Shown piece by piece: positions 33,162 through 42,405 of a stretch of 64,000 nucleotides of DNA. The position numbers and the translations under genes are program-made. The notes below the pieces were generated by a model. That model was given only the letters and a program-made list of their open reading frames with translations, was not told the origin of the DNA and did no database searches. The stretch comes from Actinomycetota bacterium (GTDB taxonomy: Bacteria; Actinomycetota; UBA4738; HRBIN12): positions 124,001 to 188,000 of the forward strand of contig DASSCU010000005.1 in NCBI GenBank assembly GCA_035697485.1. Direction: 5' to 3'. Positions within the stretch are counted from its first letter, which is position 1. Every line of letters starts with the position of its first letter.

Positions 33162-34775
33162 ATGTCGACGCGGGCCGCGCACGGGCAAGCATCCGACGAC
33201 GCGTGGTGGCGAACCGGGGTCCTGTACCAGGTGTACCCACGTTCGTTCGCCGACTCGAACGGCGACGGCCATGGTGACCTGCAGGGGCTGATCGACCACC
33301 TGGATCACCTGGCCTGGCTCGGCGTCGACGGGATCTGGCTGAACCCGATCACCCGTTCCCCGAACGCCGACTGGGGCTACGACGTCGCCGATTACACGTC
33401 GATTGATCCGGCGCTCGGCGACGTTGCGACGCTCGACCGTCTCGTGACGCAAGCGGGTGAACTCGGGATCCGCGTGATCGTCGACCTCGTCCCCAACCAC
33501 ACGAGCGACCGGCATCCCTGGTTCGTCGACAGCCGCTCCGACCGCTCGTCGGCACACCGGGACTGGTACGTGTGGGCCGACGGCGCCCCCGACGGCGGTC
33601 CACCGAACAACTGGCGGTCGGTGTTCGGTGGCCCGGCGTGGACCTGGGACGAGCACACGGGGCAGTACTACCTGCACAACTTCCTCCCGGAGCAGCCCGA
33701 CTTGAACTGGTGGCACGAGGAGGTACGAGTCGCGTTCGACGCCATCCTTCGGTTCTGGCTCGACCGCGGCGTCGCGGGGTTCCGGATAGACGTGGCACAC
33801 GGGATCGTGAAGGATCGAGACCTGCGCGACAACCCACCCGCGACCGTCGGTGATCATCCGTCGATCAGTGCCGGAGGTCTCCGTCCGGTCTACAACATGA
33901 ACCGATCCGAGGTCCACGACGTGTTCCGCCGATGGCGCGCCATCACGGACAGCTACGCCCCACCGGGCGTCCTCATTGGGGAGACATGGGTCCCCGACCT
34001 CCCGTCGCTGATGCGCTTCTACGGGCGCGGCGACGAGCTGCACCTCGTTCTGAACGTGGCGTTCGTGTTCGCGGACCTGGGACCCGAAGCCAAGGCGATC
34101 GTCGAGGCGACCGAGACGGCGCTGCCTCCCGGGGCGTGGCCGATGTGGAACGCGTCGAATCACGACGCGGGGAGGTTCCCGACCCGATGGTGCGGCGGCG
34201 ACGAGCGACGCATCCGTGCGGCGCTTGTCGTGCTCCTGACCCTTCGGGGCACACCTCTCCTGTATTACGGGGACGAGATCGGAATGCGAGAGGTTGACGT
34301 GCCTGGGGACCGGCGCCGGGACCCCGTGGGCCTGCGCGGTGGGCGCGACGGGCCCGGTCGCGACGGCGCTCGCACACCCATGCCGTGGACGGCCGAGGCC
34401 GGCCGAGGTTTCACGTCACCCGGCGTGGAGCCGTGGTTGCCGTTCGGCGACCCCGTGGCAGGGAGCGCGGCCGAGCAGCGTGGCGAGCCGGACTCGGTGC
34501 TCCATCTGTGCCGCGACCTCATCGAGCTCCGTCGTGGTCGCGACGACCTTCGCGGCGGCGGCTACGAAGGGATCGCTGCGCCAGAGCACGTGTGGGCGTT
34601 CCGGCGCGGGGACGACACGGTCGTGGCCATCAACCTCTCCGACGCCGCTACCGAGGTCGAGCTCGGCGCCGGACGGATCCTCCTCGGCACCGATCGAGGA
34701 CGCGATGGCGTGACCGTGGCGTCCCCGACGCGTCTCGGGCCGTGGGAGGCGATCGTGCTCGCGGCCGATGGCTGA
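33162..34775 (+). CDS. GH13 alpha-glucosidase
   Basis: 537 residues from ATG 33162. Amylase-type barrel of the oligo-1,6-glucosidase/alpha-glucosidase subfamily: VYPRSFADSNGDG, DLVPNHTS, nucleophile Asp in GFRIDVAHG, acid Glu in LIGETWV, third Asp in NASNHDAGR, and LLYYGDEIGM. No signal peptide, so it acts on sugar after uptake. Starts the glucoside locus with ABC transporter and GH1 enzyme. Ribosome site is weak. Exact substrate (maltose, isomaltose, sucrose) not readable. Confidence 0.9.
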   Translation: MSTRAAHGQASDDAWWRTGVLYQVYPRSFADSNGDGHGDLQGLIDHLDHLAWLGVDGIWLNPITRSPNADWGYDVADYTSIDPALGDVATLDRLVTQAGELGIRVIVDLVPNHTSDRHPWFVDSRSDRSSAHRDWYVWADGAPDGGPPNNWRSVFGGPAWTWDEHTGQYYLHNFLPEQPDLNWWHEEVRVAFDAILRFWLDRGVAGFRIDVAHGIVKDRDLRDNPPATVGDHPSISAGGLRPVYNMNRSEVHDVFRRWRAITDSYAPPGVLIGETWVPDLPSLMRFYGRGDELHLVLNVAFVFADLGPEAKAIVEATETALPPGAWPMWNASNHDAGRFPTRWCGGDERRIRAALVVLLTLRGTPLLYYGDEIGMREVDVPGDRRRDPVGLRGGRDGPGRDGARTPMPWTAEAGRGFTSPGVEPWLPFGDPVAGSAAEQRGEPDSVLHLCRDLIELRRGRDDLRGGGYEGIAAPEHVWAFRRGDDTVVAINLSDAATEVELGAGRILLGTDRGRDGVTVASPTRLGPWEAIVLAADG

Positions 34776-35373
34776 AGATCGCGACCTGGTCGCCGCCGTC
34801 ACGGAGGCGCTGATGAGTCATGCGAACGTGCGCGCGGTCGAACTCGTTGGCTCGCGCGCGATCGGGAGCGCGTTACCGCTCTCGGACTGGGACTTCGTGG
34901 TCTCGATCGACGCTGTCGATGCGGTCCTCGCCGCGCTCCCCTCACTCGTGGCGCCGTTGCATCCGCTTGCCCAGCAGTGGGATCCGCTCGGCCCTACGAC
35001 CTACCGATGCTTCATGCTGATGCTCCGCGGGCCGGTCAAGGTCGATCTGATCTTCCCGGGCGTTCCGCACGAACCTGCCCCACCTTGGACGCCGGCGCCC
35101 GGGACCCTCGAGGCGATCGATCGGCACTTCTGGGACTGGATCCTGTGGCTCACCTCCAAGGAGCAGGGCGGCCGGGACGACCTCGTGCGGGAACAGCTCG
35201 CGGTGATGAGCCACCACCTCCTTCGTCCGCTGGGCGTTGAGGACGTGCCCGGGACGATCCCCCGCGCGACGCTCGAGTACGTCACGGCACGCGATCGGCT
35301 CGCCGAGCGGTACGGGATGCGTGTGCCGCTCGCACTGGAGCACGAGGTCCGGCCGGCGCTCCCGACGGGTTGA
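34768..35373 (+). CDS. Nucleotidyltransferase-fold protein
   Basis: 201 residues. Pol-beta-type active site: LVGSRAIGSALPLSDWDFVV (Gly-Ser and Asp-x-Asp) about 25-45, and the third Asp in GPVKVDLIFPG about 91. Resembles the aminoglycoside/small nucleotidyltransferase group in size. Overlaps the alpha-glucosidase gene by 8 bases, so it is co-translated within the sugar locus, which is an odd place for such an enzyme. Substrate unknown; not proof of antibiotic resistance. Confidence 0.7.
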   Translation: MAEDRDLVAAVTEALMSHANVRAVELVGSRAIGSALPLSDWDFVVSIDAVDAVLAALPSLVAPLHPLAQQWDPLGPTTYRCFMLMLRGPVKVDLIFPGVPHEPAPPWTPAPGTLEAIDRHFWDWILWLTSKEQGGRDDLVREQLAVMSHHLLRPLGVEDVPGTIPRATLEYVTARDRLAERYGMRVPLALEHEVRPALPTG

Positions 35374-35455
35374 CCGGGCTCGACCCGGACGTCGGCTCGA
35401 CCCCGACGAGGTTCCTGGAGTTGAATGACGGAAGCCATCCATGGAGGGAGACGCC

Positions 35456-36676
35456 ATGGCAGGGATCGTGATGGACGATGTGTCCAAGGTGTATGCCGAC
35501 GGAACCATCGCAGTCTCCGAGCTGGAGCTCGAGATCGACGACGGTGAGTTCGTCGTGCTCGTCGGGCCCTCGGGGTGCGGCAAGACGACGGCGCTGCGAC
35601 TGGTCGCCGGCCTGGAGGTCATCAGCCGGGGCACGATCACGATCGGCGATCGCATCGTCAACGATGTGCCGCCGAAGGAGCGCGACATCGCGATGGTGTT
35701 CCAGAACTACGCGCTCTACCCGCACATGAACGTCTACGACAACATGGCGTTCGGCCTCAAGCTCCGTAAACTCCCGAAGGACGAGATCGACCGGCGGGTG
35801 CGCCATGCGGCGGACATCCTCGGCCTCGAGGAGCTCCTCGGGCGCAAGCCCAAGGCGCTGTCTGGAGGGCAACGTCAGAGGGTCGCGATGGGCCGGGCCA
35901 TCGTGCGCGAGCCCAAGGCCTTCTTGATGGACGAGCCCCTGTCGAACCTCGACGCGAAGCTCCGGGTGCAGATGCGCACCGAGATCGCGCGCATCCAGCA
36001 CGAGCTCGCGGTCACCACGATCTACGTCACGCACGATCAGGTCGAAGCGATGACCATGGGTGACCGGGTGGCCGTGATCAGGAAGGGTGTGCTCCAGCAG
36101 GTCGACACCCCGCGGGTCCTCTACGACCGCCCGAAGAACCTGTTCGTGGCCGGATTCATCGGCTCGCCGGCGATGAACATGGTGGAAGCGACCCTGACGC
36201 GCTCGGACGGGGCGGCCTCCGTGGAGTTCGGGGGCCTCCGACTGGAGGTCCCGGGCGAGACGTTCGCCGAGCGGCCGGGCCTCGCGGCCTTCGACGGGCG
36301 CCAGGTGATCGTGGGCATCCGGCCCGAGGACATCGAGGATGCCTCGCTCGTGTCGGCGGCACCTCCGAACCGCACGATCAGATCCGAGGTCGCCCTCAGT
36401 GAGGCGCTCGGTGCCGATGTCCTGGTGCATTTCTTCGTGCAGGCCCCAACCGTGCTGACCGAGGACGTGAAGGAGCTCGCACACGACGTCGGCCAGGAGG
36501 CGCTCGAAGCCGTCGAGCTGGGTGCCCGGTCCGGCCGATCGAAGTTCGTCGCGCGTCTGATGCCACGAACCAGCGCCGATCAGGGCGGCCACATCGAGCT
36601 CGTGGTGGACGTGCATCGGCTCCATTTCTTCGACCCGGACACGGGGCTGGGGATCTACGAGGGAGAGCTGAGCTGA
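35456..36676 (+). CDS. Sugar ABC transporter ATP-binding protein (MsmK/UgpC type)
   Basis: 406 residues from ATG 35456, preceded by GGAGGGAG; an in-frame ATG at 35441 overlaps that site and is less likely. Walker A GPSGCGKTT, Q loop FQNYALYPH, signature LSGGQRQR, Walker B FLMDEPLSNLD, switch YVTHDQ. C-terminal TOBE domain with VIGIRPEDIED. This ATPase type often drives several sugar permeases. Coupled to the GH1 gene by a CTGA overlap. Confidence 0.93.
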   Translation: MAGIVMDDVSKVYADGTIAVSELELEIDDGEFVVLVGPSGCGKTTALRLVAGLEVISRGTITIGDRIVNDVPPKERDIAMVFQNYALYPHMNVYDNMAFGLKLRKLPKDEIDRRVRHAADILGLEELLGRKPKALSGGQRQRVAMGRAIVREPKAFLMDEPLSNLDAKLRVQMRTEIARIQHELAVTTIYVTHDQVEAMTMGDRVAVIRKGVLQQVDTPRVLYDRPKNLFVAGFIGSPAMNMVEATLTRSDGAASVEFGGLRLEVPGETFAERPGLAAFDGRQVIVGIRPEDIEDASLVSAAPPNRTIRSEVALSEALGADVLVHFFVQAPTVLTEDVKELAHDVGQEALEAVELGARSGRSKFVARLMPRTSADQGGHIELVVDVHRLHFFDPDTGLGIYEGELS

Positions 36677-38052
36677 GCAGCCCAGCAGGGGCCGGGCCTT
36701 CCTTCCCCGAAGGCTTCCTCTGGGGGGCCGCGACGTCGGCCTACCAGGTCGAGGGGGCGGTGCACGAGGACGGGCGGGGAGAGTCCATCTGGGACACGTT
36801 CTGCCGCATCCCGGGCGCCGTCCGCGACGGGGACACTGGCGACGTCGCGTGCGATCAGTACCACCGCTACGAAGAAGACGCCACGTTGATGGCCGACCTC
36901 GGCATCGGCGCGTATCGCTTCTCGGTGGCCTGGCCCAGGATCCAGCCCCACGGCCGCGGCCCCGCAAACCAGCGGGGGCTCGATCACTACCGGAGACTGG
37001 TCGATGCGCTCCTGGTCCGCGGCATCACACCCGTGCCGACGCTCTACCACTGGGACCTGCCGCAGGCGCTCGAGGACATCGGCGGGTGGCCGGCTCGCGA
37101 GACCGCCGACTGCTTCGCCGAGTACGCGGCGATCGTGGCCGAGGCGCTCGGGGACTCGGTGCCCATGTGGATCACGATCAACGAACCGATGGTCGCGGCC
37201 TGGCTCGGGTACGCGAGCGGGGTCCACGCACCGGGCCGGCACGACGAGCGGGCCGCCCTCTCCGCCACCCACCATCTTCTGCTCGCCCATGGCCGCGCCG
37301 TCGACGCGATCCGTTCGACAACGTCGGCACGGGTGGGGATCGCGCTCAACCTCTACCCCTGTCGCCCGGCGAGCTCCTCATCCGAGGATGAGCGCGCGGC
37401 CGAGCGTGCCGACGAGCAGCTGAACAGGCTCTACCTCGATCCCATCTTCGGTCGCGGGTACCCGCCGGTGCCGCTCGAGGGCGCCGACCTCGGGTTCCTG
37501 CATGAGGGCGACCTCGTCGAGATCGCCCGGCCAATCGATCTCCTGGGCGTGAACTACTACTCGGCGCACACGATCGTCGGACGGGAGCCTCCCACCCCCC
37601 GCCCGAGCGAGCTGCCGGCCTCGCTCGACGCGTGGTCAGTCACTCCACCCGATGCGGCGGTGACGTCGCTGGGATGGCCGATACACTCGGACGGCCTGAC
37701 GGAGATGCTCGTGCGCGTGCATCGCGAGTACGGTCCACCCTCCGTCTTCGTCACGGAGAACGGCGCGGCCTTCGACGACCGGCCCGAGTCCGACGGGTCG
37801 ATCCACGACGCGGATCGCGTCGCGTACCTCGGCGCGCACGTGGAAGCGATGCGCGACGCCCTCGCGGCCGGGGTGCCCCTGGGGGGGTACCTCGTGTGGT
37901 CCCTCCTCGACAACTTCGAATGGGCCGAGGGCTACGAACCGCGATTCGGGATCGTCCGGGTGGACTTCGAGACGCAGGCGCGCATCCCGAAGGACAGCGC
38001 CCGCTGGTTCCGAGATGTCATCAGCACGAACGGAGGGCGTTGGGGACCATGA
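36673..38052 (+). CDS. GH1 beta-glucosidase with apparent CTG start
   Basis: 459 residues if translation starts at CTG 36673, which overlaps the ATPase stop (CTGA) with GGGAG 8 bases upstream. The GH1 N-terminus FPEGFLWGAATSAYQVEGA lies before the first GTG (36760), so that GTG would cut an essential strand. Catalytic acid in TINEPMVA, nucleophile in FVTENGAAF, WSLLDNFEWAEGY near the end. No signal peptide: cytoplasmic hydrolysis of imported beta-glucosides. Confidence 0.9.
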   Translation: MSSPAGAGPSFPEGFLWGAATSAYQVEGAVHEDGRGESIWDTFCRIPGAVRDGDTGDVACDQYHRYEEDATLMADLGIGAYRFSVAWPRIQPHGRGPANQRGLDHYRRLVDALLVRGITPVPTLYHWDLPQALEDIGGWPARETADCFAEYAAIVAEALGDSVPMWITINEPMVAAWLGYASGVHAPGRHDERAALSATHHLLLAHGRAVDAIRSTTSARVGIALNLYPCRPASSSSEDERAAERADEQLNRLYLDPIFGRGYPPVPLEGADLGFLHEGDLVEIARPIDLLGVNYYSAHTIVGREPPTPRPSELPASLDAWSVTPPDAAVTSLGWPIHSDGLTEMLVRVHREYGPPSVFVTENGAAFDDRPESDGSIHDADRVAYLGAHVEAMRDALAAGVPLGGYLVWSLLDNFEWAEGYEPRFGIVRVDFETQARIPKDSARWFRDVISTNGGRWGP

Positions 38053-38157
38053 GGTTCGGCTGTCCAGGGGGCCGCCCCGCCCAAACCCGTGGTGCGGGGT
38101 TCCCTGCCCTGCAACGGAGATGGCGACCCAACCATGAGGAGTGTGTGATCGATTGAG

Positions 38158-38190
38158 TTGACCCCGGCGGGAACCTATGGATGAAATAGG
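38158..38190 (+). promoter_or_regulatory. Candidate promoter with inverted repeat before the solute-binding protein
   Basis: TTGACC (38158-38163), 18-base spacer, TGAAAT (38182-38187). An inverted repeat CCTAT-N7-ATAGG (38174-38178 / 38186-38190) covers the -10, a place where a sugar-responsive repressor could bind. AAGGAGGA follows just before the ATG at 38218. Confidence 0.4.
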
Positions 38191-38217
38191 CATTCGGACA
38201 CCAAGGAGGAAAGAGCG

Positions 38218-39540
38218 ATGCGCCGACTCCGACTTGTCGCGCCGTTCGCTGTCATGCTGCTGATCGCCGCAGCCTGTACCAGCGATGAGGGCGGCGGCGA
38301 TGAACCGAGCGCCAGCGGATCCCCAGCGGGCGAGGACACGGGCAACGTGAACATCTTGAGCGCGGTGGAACCCGAGGAAGCCGAGGCCGTCCAAGAGGTG
38401 CTCGATGCGGAGGTCAACCCCGACGTCGAATATCAGGCGGAGATCGAGGCGTCGGGGAACTTCGAGGAGCAGCTCCAGATCCGCGCCGAAGGTGGCACGC
38501 TCGACATCGCGTTGCTGCCCCAGCCCGGAAGTGTGCCGGCACAGGCGGCAGCGGGCACCGCGATCGCACTCGAGGACCTGGGATTCGACATCGACGAGCT
38601 GACCGCGACGTTCGGTGAGTCCTTCATGGCCCTCGGCGAGTACGAGGGCAAGCACTACGGCCTGCCGACCAACATCAACCTGAAGAGCATGGTCTGGTAC
38701 CCGAAGGACGACTTCGACGCCGCTGGGTACGAGGTCCCGACCACCTGGGACGAGCTCATGGCGTTGAGCGATCAGATCGCCGCCGACGGGAGCACGCCGT
38801 GGTGCGTGGGGTTCAAGAGCGAAGGCTCGAGCGGCTGGCCGGCGACCGACTGGGTCGAGGACATCGTGCTTCGCACGGCCGGGCCCGATGTCTACGAGCA
38901 GTGGTGGAAGCACGAGATCCCCTTCAACGACCCGCAGATCGTTGCTGCTGTCGAGCAGTTCGGCGACGTGATGTTCCGGGAGGGGTACGTGCTCGGCGGT
39001 CCCGAGAACACGCCGTCGGTCGAGTTCGGCGATGCGCCAGGGCCGATGTTCGAGAACCCGCCGAAGTGTTGGCTTCATCGGCAGGCCAGCTTCATCAACG
39101 CGTTCTTCCCGGCCGATGCGGAGTCCGGCGTGGACTACGACTGGTTCCCGCTTCCCCCGATCGATCAGGAGGGGACGCTGTACGCGGGCGAGATGGCCAT
39201 CGTCGGTCGTGACGCTCCCGAGGTGCGAGACTTCCTCAACCGCTTCATCGGCGTCGACGTCCAGTGCGGGATGGGCGGCATCACGGCCGCGTCGAGGATC
39301 TCTCCGAACGTCAAGGTCGGGCCGGAGTGTTATGCCAACGACATCCTCGCGGAGGCGTCGGAGATCCTGAGCACGGCTTCGACGTCCGGCACCGGCGGAT
39401 TCGATGCATCGGATCTGATGCCACCGGAGGTTGGGCAGGGCAGCTTCTGGACCGGCATGCTGCAGTACATGCAGGAAGGGCCGGACTCGCTGCAGTCGAT
39501 CATGGACGAGATCGAGGCGAGCTGGCCGGCCCAGGAGTGA
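38218..39540 (+). CDS. Sugar ABC transporter solute-binding lipoprotein
   Basis: 440 residues. Signal peptide with lipobox LLIAAAC (Cys at about residue 19), then an acidic linker and the family-1 extracellular binding fold (TLDIALLPQPGSV, YGLPTNINLKSMVWYPKDDF, WDELMALSDQI, GSFWTGMLQYM). Similar in type to AglE/alpha-glucoside binding proteins. Strong AAGGAGGA ribosome site. Delivers sugar to the two permeases downstream. Confidence 0.9.
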   Translation: MRRLRLVAPFAVMLLIAAACTSDEGGGDEPSASGSPAGEDTGNVNILSAVEPEEAEAVQEVLDAEVNPDVEYQAEIEASGNFEEQLQIRAEGGTLDIALLPQPGSVPAQAAAGTAIALEDLGFDIDELTATFGESFMALGEYEGKHYGLPTNINLKSMVWYPKDDFDAAGYEVPTTWDELMALSDQIAADGSTPWCVGFKSEGSSGWPATDWVEDIVLRTAGPDVYEQWWKHEIPFNDPQIVAAVEQFGDVMFREGYVLGGPENTPSVEFGDAPGPMFENPPKCWLHRQASFINAFFPADAESGVDYDWFPLPPIDQEGTLYAGEMAIVGRDAPEVRDFLNRFIGVDVQCGMGGITAASRISPNVKVGPECYANDILAEASEILSTASTSGTGGFDASDLMPPEVGQGSFWTGMLQYMQEGPDSLQSIMDEIEASWPAQE

Positions 39541-39628
39541 CCCAGGCCCGCCTGCTCGGGCACGCGGCGCGGGAGCGGTCGTCGAACGGCCGCTCCCCGT
39601 TCGCGTCGGGTGAAGGGGGGGCCGACGG

Positions 39629-40768
39629 GTGAGCACGGCGACCGGGGAGCCGACCGCGCCGCTCGCGCCGCTGCCGCGCGCGGGTGGGCGTCTCGTGATG
39701 TCGATCCTCAGGATCGCGGGGGCGTTCGCGATCCCGATCGCGGCCTTCTTCCTGCTCTGGGCGACCTTCAACTTCCTGCGGAACGAGGACGCGAACCGGA
39801 TCGTCGTCGTGCTCGTCGCGATCGTCGTCGGGGTGGTCGGTGTCTTCGCGCTCTACTGGGCGATGAACGAGGCCGTCGACCTGCTGCCTTCCCGTTACCG
39901 AGAGGGCGTGCGCCCATGGGTGTTCGTGGGACCCGCGCTCGTGATCCTGGGCGTGTTCCTCGTGTATCCGGTGGTCAACACGCTGCTCACCAGCCTGAAG
40001 GACGCGCGCGGGCAGGAGTTCGTGGGGCTCGACAACTACGCCTTCGTGTTCACCGACGAGAGCATGCTTCGGTCGATCCGGAACACGTTCGGGTGGATCG
40101 TGATCGTGCCGCTCTTCGCGGTGAGCGTGGGGTTGATCTTCGCGACGTTGGTCGACCGGCTGCGACGCGGTGAAGCGATCGCGAAGTCCTTGATCTTCCT
40201 GCCGCTCGCGATCTCGTTCGTGGGCGCGTCGGTCACGTGGCGGCTGATCTACAGCTTCCGGCCCGAGGGCTTCGGAACGAACATCGGACTGCTGAACGGC
40301 GTCATGCAGGGGCTCGGTCAGGATCCGGTCGCGTGGCTCCAGCTCAAGCCGTGGAACAACATGTTCCTGATGGTGATCATGGTTTGGATGCAAACCGGGT
40401 TCGCGATGGTCGTGTTGTCGGCGGCGATAAAGTCGATCCCTGACGAGATCGTCGAGGCCGCGCGCATCGACGGCGCGTCGGAGTGGCAAGTGTTCCGCCG
40501 CATCATGGTGCCCACCATCTTGCCGACGATCGTCGTCGTCACCACGTACATGGTGATCAACGCCCTGAAGGTCTTCGATATCGTCTTCGTGATGGGAAAC
40601 GCCGAGTCGGACGGCACCGAGGTGATCGCGGAACGCATGCTCCGGTGGTTCTTCATCAGTAACCACGACGGGCGCGGGGCCGCGATCGCCGTGGTCCTGT
40701 TCGTCGCGATCGTGCCCGTGCTGATCTGGAACGTTCGCCGGTTCCGTGAAGAGGAGGCGATCCGGTGA
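39629..40768 (+). CDS. Sugar ABC transporter permease (MalF/AglF-like)
   Basis: 379 residues, GTG start after GAAGGGGGG. About eight membrane helices; permease coupling helix EAARIDGASEWQVFRRIMVP (EAA motif) near residue 278. N-terminus has two extra helices (about 25-90) before the conserved core. GTGA overlap with the next permease. Confidence 0.92.
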   Translation: MSTATGEPTAPLAPLPRAGGRLVMSILRIAGAFAIPIAAFFLLWATFNFLRNEDANRIVVVLVAIVVGVVGVFALYWAMNEAVDLLPSRYREGVRPWVFVGPALVILGVFLVYPVVNTLLTSLKDARGQEFVGLDNYAFVFTDESMLRSIRNTFGWIVIVPLFAVSVGLIFATLVDRLRRGEAIAKSLIFLPLAISFVGASVTWRLIYSFRPEGFGTNIGLLNGVMQGLGQDPVAWLQLKPWNNMFLMVIMVWMQTGFAMVVLSAAIKSIPDEIVEAARIDGASEWQVFRRIMVPTILPTIVVVTTYMVINALKVFDIVFVMGNAESDGTEVIAERMLRWFFISNHDGRGAAIAVVLFVAIVPVLIWNVRRFREEEAIR

Positions 40769-41712
40769 GCGCGACCCAACCGCTCCCCAGCATCGACGTT
40801 GGATCGGCGCATGACGACGAGGCTCCCGGCGCGAACCAGCGCGGCTCGTGGTTCGTGAGGATCACGGTGCTCGCGATCGTGCTCCTGTGGCTGATCCCCA
40901 CGCTGGGCGTGCTCGTCACGTCGTTGCGCCCGGAGGAGCTCGCCGACACGTCGGGGTGGTGGACGGCGCTCGCGCATCCGTGGCGGATCGCGGACTGGAC
41001 CCTGGAGAACTACCGGATCGCGCTCACGAAGGAGGGGTTCGGGAACTCGTTCCTCAACAGCCTCGCCGTCGCGATCCCCTCGACCGTGATCCCGATCACG
41101 ATCGCCGCCTTCGCTGCCTATGCGTTCTCGTGGATGGAGTTCCGGGGCCGGTACGTGTTGTTCGTGGTCGTCGTCGGCCTGCTGGTCGTTCCGCTGCAGA
41201 TGTCGCTGATCCCGATCCTGCGCCTGTACACGCAAGGCGCGAGCCTCGGCCCGTTCCAGCTGTTCCCCGACCTCGACCTGAACGGCACGTTCCTCGGGAT
41301 CTGGCTGGCGCATGCGGGCTTCGGGTTGCCCCTGGCGACGTACCTGCTCGCGAACTACATCCGATCGCTGCCGTCGTCGATCATCGAGTCCGCCAAGATG
41401 GACGGGGCCGACCATTTCACGATCTTCTGGCGCTTGATCGTGCCGCTGTCGGTGCCTGCGCTCGCGGCGTTCGCGATCTTCCAGTTCCTGTGGGTATGGA
41501 ACGACCTCCTGGTGGCCTACGTGCTCCTGGGCGGCACGCAGGAGACGCAGGTCCTCACGATCAAGCTCGCGAACCTCGTGGGCTCCCGAGGCGAGAACTG
41601 GCACCTGCTCACGTCGGCCGCGTTCCTCACGATGGTGCTGCCGCTGGCGGTCTTCTTCACCCTTCAGAAGTACTTCGTGCGGGGCCTCACGGCGGGATCG
41701 GTGAAGGGGTGA
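40765..41712 (+). CDS. Sugar ABC transporter permease (MalG/AglG-like)
   Basis: 315 residues, six membrane helices, N-terminal cytoplasmic tail of about 25 residues. EAA-type loop ESAKMDGADHFTIFWRLIVP near residue 210, and the MalG-type C-terminus LQKYFVRGLTAGSVKG. Pairs with the upstream permease and the MsmK-type ATPase. Confidence 0.92.
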   Translation: MSATQPLPSIDVGSAHDDEAPGANQRGSWFVRITVLAIVLLWLIPTLGVLVTSLRPEELADTSGWWTALAHPWRIADWTLENYRIALTKEGFGNSFLNSLAVAIPSTVIPITIAAFAAYAFSWMEFRGRYVLFVVVVGLLVVPLQMSLIPILRLYTQGASLGPFQLFPDLDLNGTFLGIWLAHAGFGLPLATYLLANYIRSLPSSIIESAKMDGADHFTIFWRLIVPLSVPALAAFAIFQFLWVWNDLLVAYVLLGGTQETQVLTIKLANLVGSRGENWHLLTSAAFLTMVLPLAVFFTLQKYFVRGLTAGSVKG

Positions 41713-42275
41713 AGCGGGCGCGGCGGCTCCCGCGAGCGTTCGTCTCCGGCACCGAACCAATCGCTGCGCGGAAGAAGTGGCGCGCGATCCTGCTCTCCAC
41801 CCTGCTGCTCGCCGTCGCCGACTGGTCGATCGTGGCGGGCCTCGTCTCGATGACCGCCGACGGCGGCCCTCGGGCCGGCCCCTTCATCGCCTTCGGCCTC
41901 GCGCTGATCCCGTTCGTCTTCCTCATCCTCGCGTTCGCCTCGGAGCATCCGCGTGCACCTGCGGCGGTCTTGAAGGCTATGGGGCTCACGCTCCTCGTGG
42001 GGATCCCCGTGTCGGCGCTCGCGGCCGACGCGGCGACCGGTCTCGTCGCGGCTGTGGGCGCCGGCGGCATCGTCGCCCTCCGCTCCGATCTCCACCACCA
42101 CGGGAAGGCTCGCGCGCTGGCCGTGCTCGCGGCGACGGCGTGGGTGTTCGTCACGCTTCGGATCGTGCCCGAGGCCGCGCTGCTGCTCGCCCCGATCCTG
42201 CCCTTCACGAGCATCGGGGTCGCGGATCACCTGTGCGAGCGGCGGGCGGAGATCCGTTCCGCGAACGCGGCCTGA
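41709..42275 (+). CDS. Multi-helix membrane protein after the sugar permeases, hypothetical
   Basis: 188 residues from GTG 41709 (GTGA overlap with malG-like gene). Five to six hydrophobic helices, short loops, and a charged C-terminus. I do not recognise the family. The overlap makes it the last gene of the transporter unit, yet nothing in the sequence ties it to transport. Confidence 0.6.
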   Translation: MKRARRLPRAFVSGTEPIAARKKWRAILLSTLLLAVADWSIVAGLVSMTADGGPRAGPFIAFGLALIPFVFLILAFASEHPRAPAAVLKAMGLTLLVGIPVSALAADAATGLVAAVGAGGIVALRSDLHHHGKARALAVLAATAWVFVTLRIVPEAALLLAPILPFTSIGVADHLCERRAEIRSANAA

Positions 42276-42405
42276 CCACCAGGGTCCACCATCCGTCCCG
42301 TCGTTCGGCAAGGGGACCTGGGCCTCTCTGGGGAGATCGGGCTTACCAGGGAGCGGCTCGGGGGCTTCCCGACCAACGGAGTCGGCACCTCGGTATCGTG
42401 CGCCG

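Noticed and set aside
37636-39771. 711-residue minus-strand frame across the GH1 and solute-binding genes
   Set aside because: Crosses two genes with clear motifs on the plus strand; no ribosome site, shadow composition.
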